Source: Mucilaginibacter arboris (GTDB taxonomy: Bacteria > Bacteroidota > Bacteroidia > Sphingobacteriales > Sphingobacteriaceae). From it: a stretch of DNA of 64,000 nt. The translations under genes and the position numbers were made by a program. Below, one piece after another: positions 9,137-17,525 of this stretch. The DNA is taken from NCBI RefSeq assembly GCF_009754915.1, contig NZ_WPIK01000006.1, positions 210,255 to 274,254 on the forward strand. Reading direction: 5' to 3'. Every line of letters starts with the position of its first letter. Within the stretch, counting starts at the first letter, position 1. The notes under the pieces were generated by a model. The model saw only the letters and a program-made list of their open reading frames with translations, did no database searches and had not been told where the DNA came from.

Positions 9137-9862
9137 TTGCCCGATAAAAACAGCATCTTCAAAAACTTTAACTTCCCCGAAGGAGAACTGCTCCTCGTCA
9201 ACAAACCTTATAACTGGACGAGTTTTGATGTGGTTGGTAAAATCCGCAACTCGATGAAACCATTAAAACTAAAAGTTGGCCATGCCGGAACGTTAGATCC
9301 ATTGGCAACCGGCTTGCTGATTGTTTGTACCGGAAAGCTCACCAAACAAATTGATACTTTCCAGGCAGAAGAAAAAGAATATACCGGAACAATGGTTTTA
9401 GGTGCAACAACGCCTTCTTACGATCTGGAAACGATAGTTGACCAAACTTTTTCTTTAGACGGAATTACCGAAAACCAGATCAAAGCAAATTGCCAAGCTT
9501 TTTTGGGCGCAATTGACCAGTTTCCGCCAGCACATTCGGCCATCAAAATAAATGGGGAACGTTTGTATGAGAAAGCGCGCCGTGGCGAAGAAGTGGAACG
9601 CCAAAGTCGAAAAGTAACCATCAGCGAATTTGAAATTACCAGAATAGCATTACCTGAAATTGATTTCCGTGTAGTTTGCAGCAAAGGCACTTATATCCGT
9701 TCTTTGGTGCACGATTTTGGCGCGGCGCTTAACAACGGTGCTTTTCTTTCCAAATTAACCCGCACCAGAAGCGGTGGTTTTAAGTTGGAAAATGCTTATG
9801 AAGTAATGGAACTGGTAAATCATATCCGTTCTCAAAAAACGGAAATTGCACCTGCTGGTTGA
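9137..9862 (+). CDS. truB: tRNA pseudouridine(55) synthase TruB
   Basis: TruB isomerises U55 in the T-loop of tRNAs. The catalytic aspartate is D54 in GHAGTLDPLATGLL, and KINGERLYEKAR and the SKGTYIRSL segment near residue 190 are further family landmarks. The total of 241 residues matches bacterial TruB. No ATG is available before the conserved block, so TTG 9137 is the best start. With this start the first codons overlap an AC-form 12-mer (9145-9156). A GA-form copy begins at the last base of the stop codon. The gene therefore carries both boundary motifs. It precedes ribF by about 60 bp and is probably co-transcribed. Confidence 0.93.
   Translation: MPDKNSIFKNFNFPEGELLLVNKPYNWTSFDVVGKIRNSMKPLKLKVGHAGTLDPLATGLLIVCTGKLTKQIDTFQAEEKEYTGTMVLGATTPSYDLETIVDQTFSLDGITENQIKANCQAFLGAIDQFPPAHSAIKINGERLYEKARRGEEVERQSRKVTISEFEITRIALPEIDFRVVCSKGTYIRSLVHDFGAALNNGAFLSKLTRTRSGGFKLENAYEVMELVNHIRSQKTEIAPAG
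9145..9156 (+). repeat. Dispersed 12-mer, AC form
   Basis: TAAAAACAGCAT in the first codons of truB, same direction as the gene. It pairs with the GA copy at 9862-9873 as an imperfect inverted repeat around truB. Confidence 0.75.
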
Positions 9863-9873
9863 TACTTCTTTTA
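9862..9873 (-). repeat. Dispersed 12-mer, GA form (T variant)
   Basis: TAAAAGAAGTAT on the minus strand, beginning at the last base of the truB stop codon. Confidence 0.75.
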
Positions 9874-9916
9874 TAGTATAATAATTTCGACAGGCTCATT
9901 ATCTATTTTTAGTGCA

Positions 9917-9928
9917 TAAAAACAGCAT
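9917..9928 (+). repeat. Dispersed 12-mer, AC form, contains ribF start
   Basis: TAAAAACAGCAT followed by G: the final AT and the next G form the ribF ATG. This decides the start and places the motif in the translation initiation region. Confidence 0.75.
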
Positions 9929-10934
9929 GCAGATTTACCACGATATTCAGGAGTTTAAGCCGCTGCAAAACGCCGTTGTTACCATCGGTACTTTTGATGG
10001 CGTACATCTCGGGCATCGTAAAATAATTTCACGTTTACAGGAAGTAGCCAGGCAAACCGGCGGCGAAACAGTTATTTTAACTTTTTTTCCGCACCCGCGG
10101 ATGATTTTGCATCCGGAAGACCAAAACCTGAAACTGATTTCTACCATTCAGGAAAAAGCAGCATTGCTGGCTGGTTTAGGCATCGATCATCTCATTATCA
10201 CGCCTTTTTCGCGTGATTTTTCCAATCTTTCTGCCGAAGAATATATCCGGGAAATACTGGTAAACCGGATAGGGACCAAAAAAATTGTAATTGGATATGA
10301 CCATCGTTTTGGGAAAGACCGAACCGGCGGATTAGCAGAACTGCAAAAATTTGCACCGGTTTATAATTACGAGGTAGAAGAAATTCCGGAACAGGATGTA
10401 AACGAAGTAGCGGTAAGTTCCAGCCGGATCAGAGAAGCTTTATTGCAAGGAAATAGCAGTTTGGCCAATCAGTTCCTGGGCTATGCTTTTTTTATCACTG
10501 GAAAAGTGATACGCGGCGATCAGATTGGCCGGACTTTAGGTTATCCAACCGCTAATTTGTTTGTAGAAGAAAGTTATAAACTGATTCCTGCGGATGGAAT
10601 TTATGCGGTCGAGGTAAGAGCGGTGAGCGGTGAGCGAAGAGAGGAAAATCACGAAGAAAAAAACACGCTTACCGCTCCTGATTCCACGATCCCCGCTCCT
10701 CACTCTTCACTCCTAAAAGGCATGGCTTACATCGGTCACCGGCCAACAATTAATGGCATGACACGAAACATTGAAGTGAACATTTTTGATTTTAACAGCG
10801 ATATTTACAACCAAACCTTACAAATGAGTTTTCATGCCTTTATCCGGCATGATATTAAATTTGCCGGGCTGGAAGAACTGACCGCACAATTAGGCCGCGA
10901 TAAAGAAAGCGTGCTTGCCTACTTTTACCGATAA
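9926..10934 (+). CDS. ribF: Bifunctional riboflavin kinase / FAD synthetase
   Basis: Converts riboflavin to FMN (kinase) and FMN to FAD (adenylyltransferase). The N-terminal FAD synthetase part has GTFDGVHLGH near residue 20 and VSSSRIREAL near 165. The C-terminal flavokinase has GRTLGYPTAN and YIGHRPTINGMTRNIEVNIFDF. ATG 9926 is preferred to GTG 9912 because it gives the usual MQIYHDI N-terminus. The protein carries an unusual insert of about 33 residues, charged and proline-rich, between YAVEV and KGMAYIGH. It is encoded by a palindromic segment at about 10616-10717, and the reading frame is preserved. It is probably in an operon with truB. Confidence 0.93.
10616..10717. repeat. In-frame palindromic insertion within ribF
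   Basis: Left part has GAGCGGTGAGCGGTGAGCG; the right part has the inverse pattern CCGCTCCTCACTCTTCACTC around 10693-10712, so the segment can fold back. It interrupts the flavokinase domain in frame, at a loop position before the conserved KGMAYIGH block. The pattern resembles a REP or PU element captured inside a gene. Confidence 0.6.
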
Positions 10935-10964
10935 AAAAAGTAACTTCCAATCAAAATTAATGCT

Positions 10965-12020
10965 TTGGAAAAACTGGACCTCGATAAACAAGAAAGTGAA
11001 TTTTTAGACGAAACCATTGGCCATTGGCAAACACAAGGTTTAATTGATGAACAAACCGCTGCAAACCTGCGCAACAGTTATGATGTAAAAGGTTTCGACT
11101 GGAAACGCCTGGCACAATACTCCTTTTGGGTAGCTTTATTTTGTGGATTGATTGCCATTGCTTCGTTAATTATTGATGATAAAGTAATCCGCTGGTTAAA
11201 GCAGTTGTACAATACACCTGATATTCTGATCAGTTTATTTTCGGGAATATTAGCTGCATTTTTATTTTTAAGAGGACATCGGCTTAAAAAAACCTCTCCG
11301 CAAAAAGTATTTAGCAACGAAGCTGTTATTTTTCTTGGCATTCTGTTTACCGCCAATTGCATTGCTTATTTAGGCAAAACTTTTGATAATGGTTCCGGAC
11401 ATTACTCACTACTGTTTTTACTGTCGGTTTTTGTGTATGGTTTTATTGCTTACAAACTTAACTCACATTTGATCTGGCTTTTTGCTTTAATTTCCTTAGG
11501 AAGCTGGTTTGGTACAGAAACCGGTTACCAAACAGATTGGCGGCATTATTTCCTCGGTATGAACTATCCGTTACGCTTCGTTGTTTTCGGTGCTATACTG
11601 GTAGCTTTTTGCTTTGTGCTGAGAAAAAAGCGCTGGCTGGAATACTTTCGCGAGTTTACTTACATTGTTGGTATGGCTTACCTTTTTTGCTCGCTCTGGC
11701 TGCTTTCCATTTTTGGCAATTTTGGTACGATAAACGACTGGCTCCGGGTAAAACAAATTACTTTATTTTATTGGGCGCTCATTGCCATTGCCGTTTCCAT
11801 AGCTTTTGTTCTATATGGATTGAAAAAGAAAGATGAAGGTGCCCGAGAGTTTGGAATTACTTTCCTCCTGATAAACGTTTACACGCGTTACACCGAATAC
11901 TTGTGGGACAATATTAACAAAACATTATTCTTTGCCATTCTTGGATTATCGTTTTGGCTGATTGGAAGAAAGGCTGAGAAGATCTGGAATTTGGATAGTT
12001 TGAAAACAAAAGAGGAATGA
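10965..12020 (+). CDS. DUF2157 domain membrane protein
   Basis: A 351-aa protein with a soluble N-terminal helix bundle of about 55 residues (DETIGHWQTQGLIDEQTAANL), typical of DUF2157, followed by about nine or ten TM segments. The start is TTG 10965; no ATG lies in frame nearby. Function is not known for the family. It is 30 bp downstream of ribF. Its last codons (KIWNLDSL) are repeated in front of the second lipoprotein at 12717, showing that the 3' end was included in a tandem duplication. Confidence 0.75.
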   Translation: MEKLDLDKQESEFLDETIGHWQTQGLIDEQTAANLRNSYDVKGFDWKRLAQYSFWVALFCGLIAIASLIIDDKVIRWLKQLYNTPDILISLFSGILAAFLFLRGHRLKKTSPQKVFSNEAVIFLGILFTANCIAYLGKTFDNGSGHYSLLFLLSVFVYGFIAYKLNSHLIWLFALISLGSWFGTETGYQTDWRHYFLGMNYPLRFVVFGAILVAFCFVLRKKRWLEYFREFTYIVGMAYLFCSLWLLSIFGNFGTINDWLRVKQITLFYWALIAIAVSIAFVLYGLKKKDEGAREFGITFLLINVYTRYTEYLWDNINKTLFFAILGLSFWLIGRKAEKIWNLDSLKTKEE

Positions 12021-12666
12021 AAAAATTACCCGTACTGTTTTTATGCCTGTTTTTTGTTGTTGCCATTCTCAGCCAGAAATTATTCCGGTAAAACTTCAGG
12101 CTGAAGAATTGGAAGTGATTAAATATACTTTTCCAAATAATGACCCCATTCCTTGGAAGATTCTGGAAGCTCCTAAATTTCCACCTAAAGGTTTCCATCA
12201 AACTAAGGGACAAAGAGAAAGATTTAAAAAAGCAATAGATAGCATCAAGAGAAATAAATCTGAAAGACTAATCTGGTTTGTTAAAGATACTTTGTTCAAC
12301 CCCACAAATTTCAGTTCAGGCAACAAATATTATCATGATCCAAGAATCAAATTAGATACAACTTTCTTCAACTTAGAAAAAAAGTTATTTACAATTAAAT
12401 ATCCAAAACAAGCTGCAAAATTAGACGGACTAATGTTTGGAAATTATGTTTTCGCATCTGCTGATTCGATCAGAAAATTAAAAAAGGTTCCGAAACGTTA
12501 CATTGCCATATCCAGGGTTGTATTTAACTCAAATCATACAAAAGCATGTTACTATGTTTCTTACTCTTACCCAGAAGTTTATGCAGGAAATGGTGATATG
12601 CTTTATGTTGAAAAAAAGCAAGGCAAATGGTTTTTATTGTATATTAAACCTTACTGGACATCGTAA
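12017..12666 (+). CDS. Duplicated hypothetical lipoprotein, copy 1; signal peptide out of frame
   Basis: Copy 1 of a tandem pair. A signal peptide starts at ATG 12017 (MKKLPVLFLCLFF) but its frame ends in a stop near 12090. The mature part (CCCHSQPEIIPVKLQAEELEVIKYTFP) continues in a different frame, open from ATG 12043 to 12666. Adding one T to the six-T run near 12051-12056 would join them into a normal lipoprotein. This can be a true frameshift, a phase-variable tract or a base-calling error. The mature domain, about 195 residues, is shared with the next gene and is not recognised. It is probably a periplasmic or surface-anchored protein. Confidence 0.6.
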
Positions 12667-12761
12667 CGATATAATTAATTACAATTTGGCCCTCAAAAAA
12701 ACTTATGGGATTTATTGAAAAGATTTGGAACCCGGATAGTTTAACTAAAGGGGAGAGAAAT

Positions 12762-13406
12762 GTGAGGAAGTTGATGATACTGTTTTTATGCCTCTTTTTT
12801 TACGGATGCAATTCTAAACCGAAAATCATCCAAATAAAACTTCAGCCTGAAGAATTGGAAGTGATAAAATATACTTTTCCTGATGCAACTTGTTGTTATC
12901 TGATGGAGAAGGAACATCCCACTTTTAAGTATAATTTCAAAGAAAGCAGAGAAGCGACAAACAAAAGATATAAAAAATGGGCAGATAGCACATACCAACA
13001 ACTGTCTGAAAAACTAATTTACTATGTTAACGATACTTTGTACAACCCAAAAGAAATGGGTTTAAAAGTAAGATATTATCCAAAAATTAAAGATGATCCA
13101 TCTTTGCTAAAATTAGAAAAGAAGCTTTTTACAGAAGAATATCCAAAACAAGCTATCAGATTAAAAGGATTAACTATCGGAAACTATTTATTTAAGTCTG
13201 CTGATTCTATCGAACATTTAAATAGAAATTCACTACAAAAAGTTATTTTATCGAGAGTGGTGTTTAACTCTAATCATACTAAAGCATGTTATTACATTTC
13301 ACAACGTTTTCCAGAAAATCATTGGGCAAATGGAGAAATCATTCATGTGGAGAAAAAACAAGGCAAATGGTTTTTATTGTACCGTAAACCTTACTGGATT
13401 ACTTAA
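12762..13406 (+). CDS. Duplicated hypothetical lipoprotein, copy 2
   Basis: Copy 2 of the tandem pair, intact. The frame is open from 12705, but the sequence before the signal peptide is homologous to the C-terminus of the upstream DUF2157 protein. The true start is therefore probably GTG 12762 (or ATG 12774). The signal peptide is MRKLMILFLCLFFYGC with lipobox FYGC. The mature domain, about 200 residues, shares FNSNHTKACYY and EKKQGKWFLLYRKPYW with copy 1. No known family is recognised. Following the gene is a hairpin with the dispersed 12-mer that could terminate this transcript and the convergent mqo transcript. Confidence 0.7.
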   Translation: MRKLMILFLCLFFYGCNSKPKIIQIKLQPEELEVIKYTFPDATCCYLMEKEHPTFKYNFKESREATNKRYKKWADSTYQQLSEKLIYYVNDTLYNPKEMGLKVRYYPKIKDDPSLLKLEKKLFTEEYPKQAIRLKGLTIGNYLFKSADSIEHLNRNSLQKVILSRVVFNSNHTKACYYISQRFPENHWANGEIIHVEKKQGKWFLLYRKPYWIT

Positions 13407-13421
13407 TGTAAGTTTAAATCA

Positions 13422-13461
13422 TAAAAGAAGCATAACAGAGCAATCTGTCATGCTTTTTTTA
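13422..13461. terminator. Bidirectional terminator built from inverted 12-mers
   Basis: A GA-form copy (13422-13433) faces a degenerate reverse copy ATGCTTTTTTTA (13450-13461). Together with ACAG/CTGT they form a stem flanked by an A run on the left and a T run on the right, between the convergent lipoprotein and mqo genes. Confidence 0.65.
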
Positions 13462-13481
13462 TGCCTATAATTTCGGTAAAA

Positions 13482-14993
13482 CTAAACCGTTTGAGGCACA
13501 GTCAATCCTAATACTTTGCTGGTTTCTTCTCTTAGTTTTCCGGCGAGTTCGGCATCTTTACCTAAAGCTTTACCGTAAGATGGGATCATTTCTTTCAGTT
13601 TGCTTTGCCATTCCGGCGTATTGATTTTATCCTTGAAACAACGCTTTAACAGATCAAGCATAATAGAAACCGCCGTTGATGCTCCGGGCGAAGCACCTAA
13701 CAAAGCTGCAATACTGCCATCGGCGGCGCTTACCACTTCGGTTCCAAATTCTAAAACGCCTCCTTTTACCGGATCATTTTTGATTACCTGCACACGCTGT
13801 CCGGCAACTTCCAGCTCCCAATCTTCCATTTTTGCTGTTGGCAGATATTCTTTTAAAGCATTTAAACGGTCTTCCGGCGATTGCCTTACCTGGTCAATTA
13901 AATACTTGGTTAACGGAAGATTCTTAATCCCCGCAGCCATCATCGGTAAAATATTATTGGTTTTGATAGATAAAATCAAATCTAAATAAGAGCCTGTTTT
14001 TAAAAATTTGGTCGAAAAACCAGCATAAGGCCCAAACAGCAATTCTCTTTTGCCCTCAATCATCCGTGTATCTAAATGCGGAACAGACATTGGCGGCGCG
14101 CCTACAGAAGCTTTTCCGTAAACTTTTGCCTGGTGTTTTTTAATCACTTCCGGGTTAACGCATCTCAGCCATTGCCCGCTAACCGGAAATCCGCCAAAAC
14201 CTTTTCCTTCCGGAATTCCTGATCTTTCTAATAAAGGCAAGGAACCGCCGCCGGCACCAATAAATACAAATTTTGCGTTTACTTTTTTGCTTTCGCCTGT
14301 TGCACGGTTTTTTACCCTAATTGCCCACGTTCCATTTTTATTTTTTCTGAGCGTTAAAACATTATGGCTAAATTGCAATTGAACGCCATCCATCGTTTTA
14401 AGCTTGTTAAACATCGCTTTGGTTAAGGCACCGAAGTTTACATCCGTACCAATTTCCATGCGTGTGGCAGCTACTTTTTCGTTCGGATTGCGGCCATCCA
14501 TTACCAGCGGCATCCAATCTTGCAGTTGCTTTTTATCTTCCGAATAAACCATCTCCTTAAACAAATGGTTTTTGGTAAGCGCCTGATGCCTTTTGCGCAA
14601 ATATTCCACGTTTTTTTCGCCCCAAACAAAGCTCATGTGTGGAATGCTCCTGATAAAACTTGGCGGGTCAGGCAAAAAGTTTTGTTCAACCAAAAAACTC
14701 CAGAACTGTTTGGACTCTTCAAACGATTCGGCAATTTTAACCGCTTTATAGGTTTCGATCGAACCATCTTTCAGTTCGGGCGTATAATTTAATTCACAAA
14801 AAGCAGAGTGGCCGGTTCCGGCATTGTTCCAGGCGTCAGAACTTTCTGCCGCAGCACGGTCAAGCCGTTCAAAAATTTGTATCGTTAAGTTTGGGTCCAG
14901 TTCTTTAAGCATTACGCCAAGCGTTGCACTCATAATACCGGCACCAATTAAAATTACATCCGTATTTTCAGAAGTATTTCCAGATTTATTCAT
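13482..14993 (-). CDS. mqo: Malate:quinone oxidoreductase
   Basis: FAD-dependent, membrane-associated enzyme of the TCA cycle that oxidises malate to oxaloacetate and reduces quinone. The FAD fingerprint ILIGAGIMSATLG is at the N-terminus, followed by AWNNAGTGHSAFCELNYTP, a family hallmark. AAMLGASPGAST-like sequence (ALLGASPGASTAVSIML) occurs near the C-terminus. Start 14993 (MNKSGN) is preferred over 15026 because the upstream residues are not conserved in the family. The gene is framed by an AC-form 12-mer upstream (15155) and the GA-form hairpin downstream (13422). It is monocistronic. Confidence 0.95.
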   Translation of the reverse strand: MNKSGNTSENTDVILIGAGIMSATLGVMLKELDPNLTIQIFERLDRAAAESSDAWNNAGTGHSAFCELNYTPELKDGSIETYKAVKIAESFEESKQFWSFLVEQNFLPDPPSFIRSIPHMSFVWGEKNVEYLRKRHQALTKNHLFKEMVYSEDKKQLQDWMPLVMDGRNPNEKVAATRMEIGTDVNFGALTKAMFNKLKTMDGVQLQFSHNVLTLRKNKNGTWAIRVKNRATGESKKVNAKFVFIGAGGGSLPLLERSGIPEGKGFGGFPVSGQWLRCVNPEVIKKHQAKVYGKASVGAPPMSVPHLDTRMIEGKRELLFGPYAGFSTKFLKTGSYLDLILSIKTNNILPMMAAGIKNLPLTKYLIDQVRQSPEDRLNALKEYLPTAKMEDWELEVAGQRVQVIKNDPVKGGVLEFGTEVVSAADGSIAALLGASPGASTAVSIMLDLLKRCFKDKINTPEWQSKLKEMIPSYGKALGKDAELAGKLREETSKVLGLTVPQTV

Positions 14994-15026
14994 CGTATTT
15001 TTTGAAGAAAGCAAAGATACATTCAA

Positions 15027-15349
15027 AATTTAAAAGCAAAGGCGCGAAAAATAACCGAACAGAATTTGATTTGCAAATGACGCCCTGTTTTCAAGTTTTC
15101 TTAAGCTAAACAAAATAAAGGATTATTTGATTTAACGCAACTTACAGATTTATCATACTGTTTTTATGCACTAAAAATAGGGAATCAGCTTGCCGAATTA
15201 TTGTATGATAAAAGAAGCATTATCCTTTTGTTTGAACATATATAGCTGGTTTTTATTGTTCATAGACATCTTATAACGTAATAATTTTATAAATCTTAAA
15301 CAGGATTATATAAAATGGTGTGTACGAATCAGAATAATTTTGTGTTGAT
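15027..15349. promoter_or_regulatory. Divergent intergenic region between mqo and the outer-membrane protein gene
   Basis: No gene seen. It holds an AC-form 12-mer at 15155-15166 (minus strand, towards mqo) and a GA-form copy at 15209-15220 (plus strand, towards the gene at 15350). A -7-like TAATTTTG lies at 15335-15342, 8 bp before the ATG at 15350, implying a very short leader for that gene. Confidence 0.55.
15155..15220. repeat. Inverted pair of dispersed 12-mers (AC form left, GA form right)
   Basis: TAAAAACAGTAT on the minus strand (15155-15166) and TAAAAGAAGCAT on the plus strand (15209-15220), 42 bp apart, pointing away from each other. Confidence 0.7.
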
Positions 15350-16687
15350 ATGAAGAAAGCAAAACTCTCCCTTAAACTAATCCCTCTGCTGCTGCTGATA
15401 ATAATAAAAGTTAAAGCGCAGCAGCACAATATGGCAGACATGAAAGGTATGGAAATGAACGATACCAGCAGCATGAAAATGCAGATGAACAGCGGTTATT
15501 CTTTAAACCTGCCCATGAACCGCGATGGTTCCGGAACTGCCTGGCTCCCTGATGCAGCACCAATGTATGGAATTATGCTGAACTCCGGAAAATGGATGTA
15601 TATGCTGCATGGCAATATTGCACCCCGTTTTACCAGTCAGGATTTTACTAATAAAGGTTCACGAGGTGCAAATAAACTGGATGCGCCGAACTGGTTTATG
15701 GCGATGGGACAGCGGCAGGTTGGACAAAAAGGCTTGTTCCATTTTAACGTAATGCTTTCTGCGGATTATTTTACAGAAGGCGGAAATGGTTATCCACTGT
15801 TATTTCAAACCGGAGAAAGTTGGAAAAATGTGCCTTTGGTTGATCGCCAGCATCCGCATGATCTGTTTTCTGAGCTGGCTGCCAGTTATTCCTACAGCTT
15901 CAACAAAAAAACTGATTTGAGCTTTTATATCGGTTATCCCGGCGAACCTGCATTGGGTTCAACAGCTTTCATGCATCGGCCTTCTGCGCTTTCTAACCCG
16001 GACGCACCGATTGGCCATCACTGGAACGATGGCACACATATTACATTCGGTGTAGCAACTTTAGGTTTACGTTTGTATAAATTTAAGATTGAAGGTTCTT
16101 CCTTTACGGGAAGGGAACCGGACGAGAACCGGCTGGATTTTGACAAACCCAAATTTGATTCCTGGAGCGGCCGCTTATCTTACAACCCGTCAAAAAACTG
16201 GGCTTTGGAGGTTTCTCATGGATTTATAAAAAGTCCAGAGCTGCTTCATCCGGATGAAAACGTAAACCGGACTATTGCTTCTGCCATTTACAGCAAGCCT
16301 TTTGCAGGAAAACAATTTTTAAACGTTACTGCATTATGGGGATTGAATAAATACAAAAACCAGGATGGCCAGAACACGGCTTTGCTGGAAGCAGATTATC
16401 GCTTAAAAAAACTGGATTTATATACCCGATACGAGTGGGTACAAAAATCGCGTGAGGAACTGAACCTGGATGAGAATTTATACGGAGAAGATACACTTTT
16501 TCCGGTTAATGCTTTAACTTTTGGATTGAATTACGATTTGTTTCATATCGGTAAAATCCGTGTTGCAGCAGGCGGACAGCTTTCCTGGTATCATACCAAT
16601 AATCGTTTAGATAATTTGTACGGTAAAAATCCTTATGCAGGCGAAGTTTTTCTGCGGATTTATCCTTCGTTAATGAAGATGAAGTAA
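15350..16687 (+). CDS. Outer-membrane beta-barrel protein with Met/His-rich N-terminus
   Basis: A 445-aa secreted protein. Residues 1-24 form a signal peptide ending in KAQ. The mature N-terminus is rich in Met, Asp and His (HNMADMKGMEMNDTSSMKMQM), the kind of segment seen in copper-related proteins. The remainder consists of alternating hydrophobic strands with many aromatic residues, including HPHDLFSELAASYSY and a C-terminal strand ending near YPSLMKM, which fits an outer-membrane barrel. I recognise the type as an uncharacterised Bacteroidota protein without a firm name. It overlaps the next gene's ATG by 1 bp. A metal link is inference only. Confidence 0.7.
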   Translation: MKKAKLSLKLIPLLLLIIIKVKAQQHNMADMKGMEMNDTSSMKMQMNSGYSLNLPMNRDGSGTAWLPDAAPMYGIMLNSGKWMYMLHGNIAPRFTSQDFTNKGSRGANKLDAPNWFMAMGQRQVGQKGLFHFNVMLSADYFTEGGNGYPLLFQTGESWKNVPLVDRQHPHDLFSELAASYSYSFNKKTDLSFYIGYPGEPALGSTAFMHRPSALSNPDAPIGHHWNDGTHITFGVATLGLRLYKFKIEGSSFTGREPDENRLDFDKPKFDSWSGRLSYNPSKNWALEVSHGFIKSPELLHPDENVNRTIASAIYSKPFAGKQFLNVTALWGLNKYKNQDGQNTALLEADYRLKKLDLYTRYEWVQKSREELNLDENLYGEDTLFPVNALTFGLNYDLFHIGKIRVAAGGQLSWYHTNNRLDNLYGKNPYAGEVFLRIYPSLMKMK

Positions 16688-17403
16688 TGCAAAAAGCTGA
16701 TTATTTCCTTCCGGTTTTATTGTTAGCAGGCGTAATTCTCAGCGTAAAAACAAAAAAACTTACTTTGTCTGCTGCTTTAACCGCTGCCTTGCTTGGCGTT
16801 TGCTTATACCTGGGTGCCGGTTATTACGGAATATTGATGGCCGCCGTACTTTTTCTGTTATCCGCCCTGGCTACTGCCAATAAATTGACGCTAAAAGAAG
16901 CATTGGGCGCAGCCGAAAAAAACAAAGGCCAGCGCAGAACCGCACAAGTTTTAGCCAATGTTGGTGCAGCCGGATTGTTTGGTTTGCTATGCTTCTTTTA
17001 TCCAACAAAAATTAATTTATTCAGGTTGATGATGGCTGCAAGTTTAGCTTCTGCTGCTGCAGATACCATTTCATCGGAGATGGGAACAGTTTACGGAAAA
17101 CGGTTTTATAACATCATCACGTTAAAAAAAGACCAAAAAGGACTGGACGGCGTAATCAGCCTGAAAGGAACATTGTTTGGCCTGGCAGCAAGCATTATCA
17201 TTGCTGCTATTTACGCTTTTAGCTTTGGCTGGACGATCAATTTTTGGTGGATTGTTATTGCCGGAACAATTGGTAACTTTGCAGATTCTGTTCTCGGCGC
17301 TACTTTAGAGCGAAAACATTATTTAGGCAACAATGCCGTTAATTTTTTGAATACAGTTGTTGCTGCGGTTGTTGCAATGCTGTTATCCTCTTTTTCCAAC
17401 TGA
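16687..17403 (+). CDS. DUF92 (TIGR00297) integral membrane protein
   Basis: A 238-aa protein with about six TM segments. Conserved polar motifs include NKGQRRTAQVLANVGAAG, AADTISSEMGTVYGK and GNFADSVLGATLERK. These match the DUF92 family, whose plant relative VTE6 is phytyl-phosphate kinase, so a prenyl-phosphate kinase activity is conceivable but untested in bacteria. It starts at the last base of the preceding gene's stop codon, so the two are translationally coupled. An exact GA-form 12-mer occurs inside the coding region at 16892, encoding LKEAL, probably by codon usage. Confidence 0.85.
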   Translation: MQKADYFLPVLLLAGVILSVKTKKLTLSAALTAALLGVCLYLGAGYYGILMAAVLFLLSALATANKLTLKEALGAAEKNKGQRRTAQVLANVGAAGLFGLLCFFYPTKINLFRLMMAASLASAAADTISSEMGTVYGKRFYNIITLKKDQKGLDGVISLKGTLFGLAASIIIAAIYAFSFGWTINFWWIVIAGTIGNFADSVLGATLERKHYLGNNAVNFLNTVVAAVVAMLLSSFSN

Positions 17404-17490
17404 AATCAATTTATATAGCCATATTATTATTTTAAAAGCACTAAGAGATATAAATAACCTTTAATTCGACTTTATTTACTCATCCGAAAC

Positions 17491-17521
17491 TTGTAAACCG
17501 TAACATAAGCTTTTACATTTG
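17491..17521 (+). promoter_or_regulatory. Promoter of higBA
   Basis: TTG at 17491-17493, a 20-nt spacer and TACATTTG at 17514-17521 match the Bacteroidota consensus TTG-N17-23-TAnnTTTG. The ATG of higB starts only 5 bp after the -7 element, so the transcript may be leaderless. Confidence 0.6.
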
Positions 17522-17525
17522 AGTA

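Larger units (their letters stand above)
11976..13406 (+). repeat. Diverged tandem duplication, offset about 740 bp
   Basis: The sequence from the end of the DUF2157 gene through the lipoprotein at 12017-12666 is repeated from about 12717 to 13406. Both units encode EKIWN-DSL, then a signal peptide with LFLCLFF, then ELEVIKYTFP, FNSNHTKACYY and EKKQGKWFLLY. Units have diverged, and the second copy of the DUF2157 tail is only a remnant. Confidence 0.8.

Noticed and set aside
9862..9928. CRISPR or small-RNA explanation for the repeated 12-mer
   Set aside because: Copies are single and scattered with irregular distances, there are no spacer arrays, and no cas genes are in the window.
16892..16903. 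Exact 12-mers inside coding regions (16892, 18754, 19336, 21396, 24138, 26577, 27437, 28980, 36624, 52704, 53854 and others)
   Set aside because: Many of these encode common residue runs such as KEA, KEV or KNS with frequent codons, so they may be chance products of codon usage. They were counted in the total but not used as evidence for the boundary pattern.
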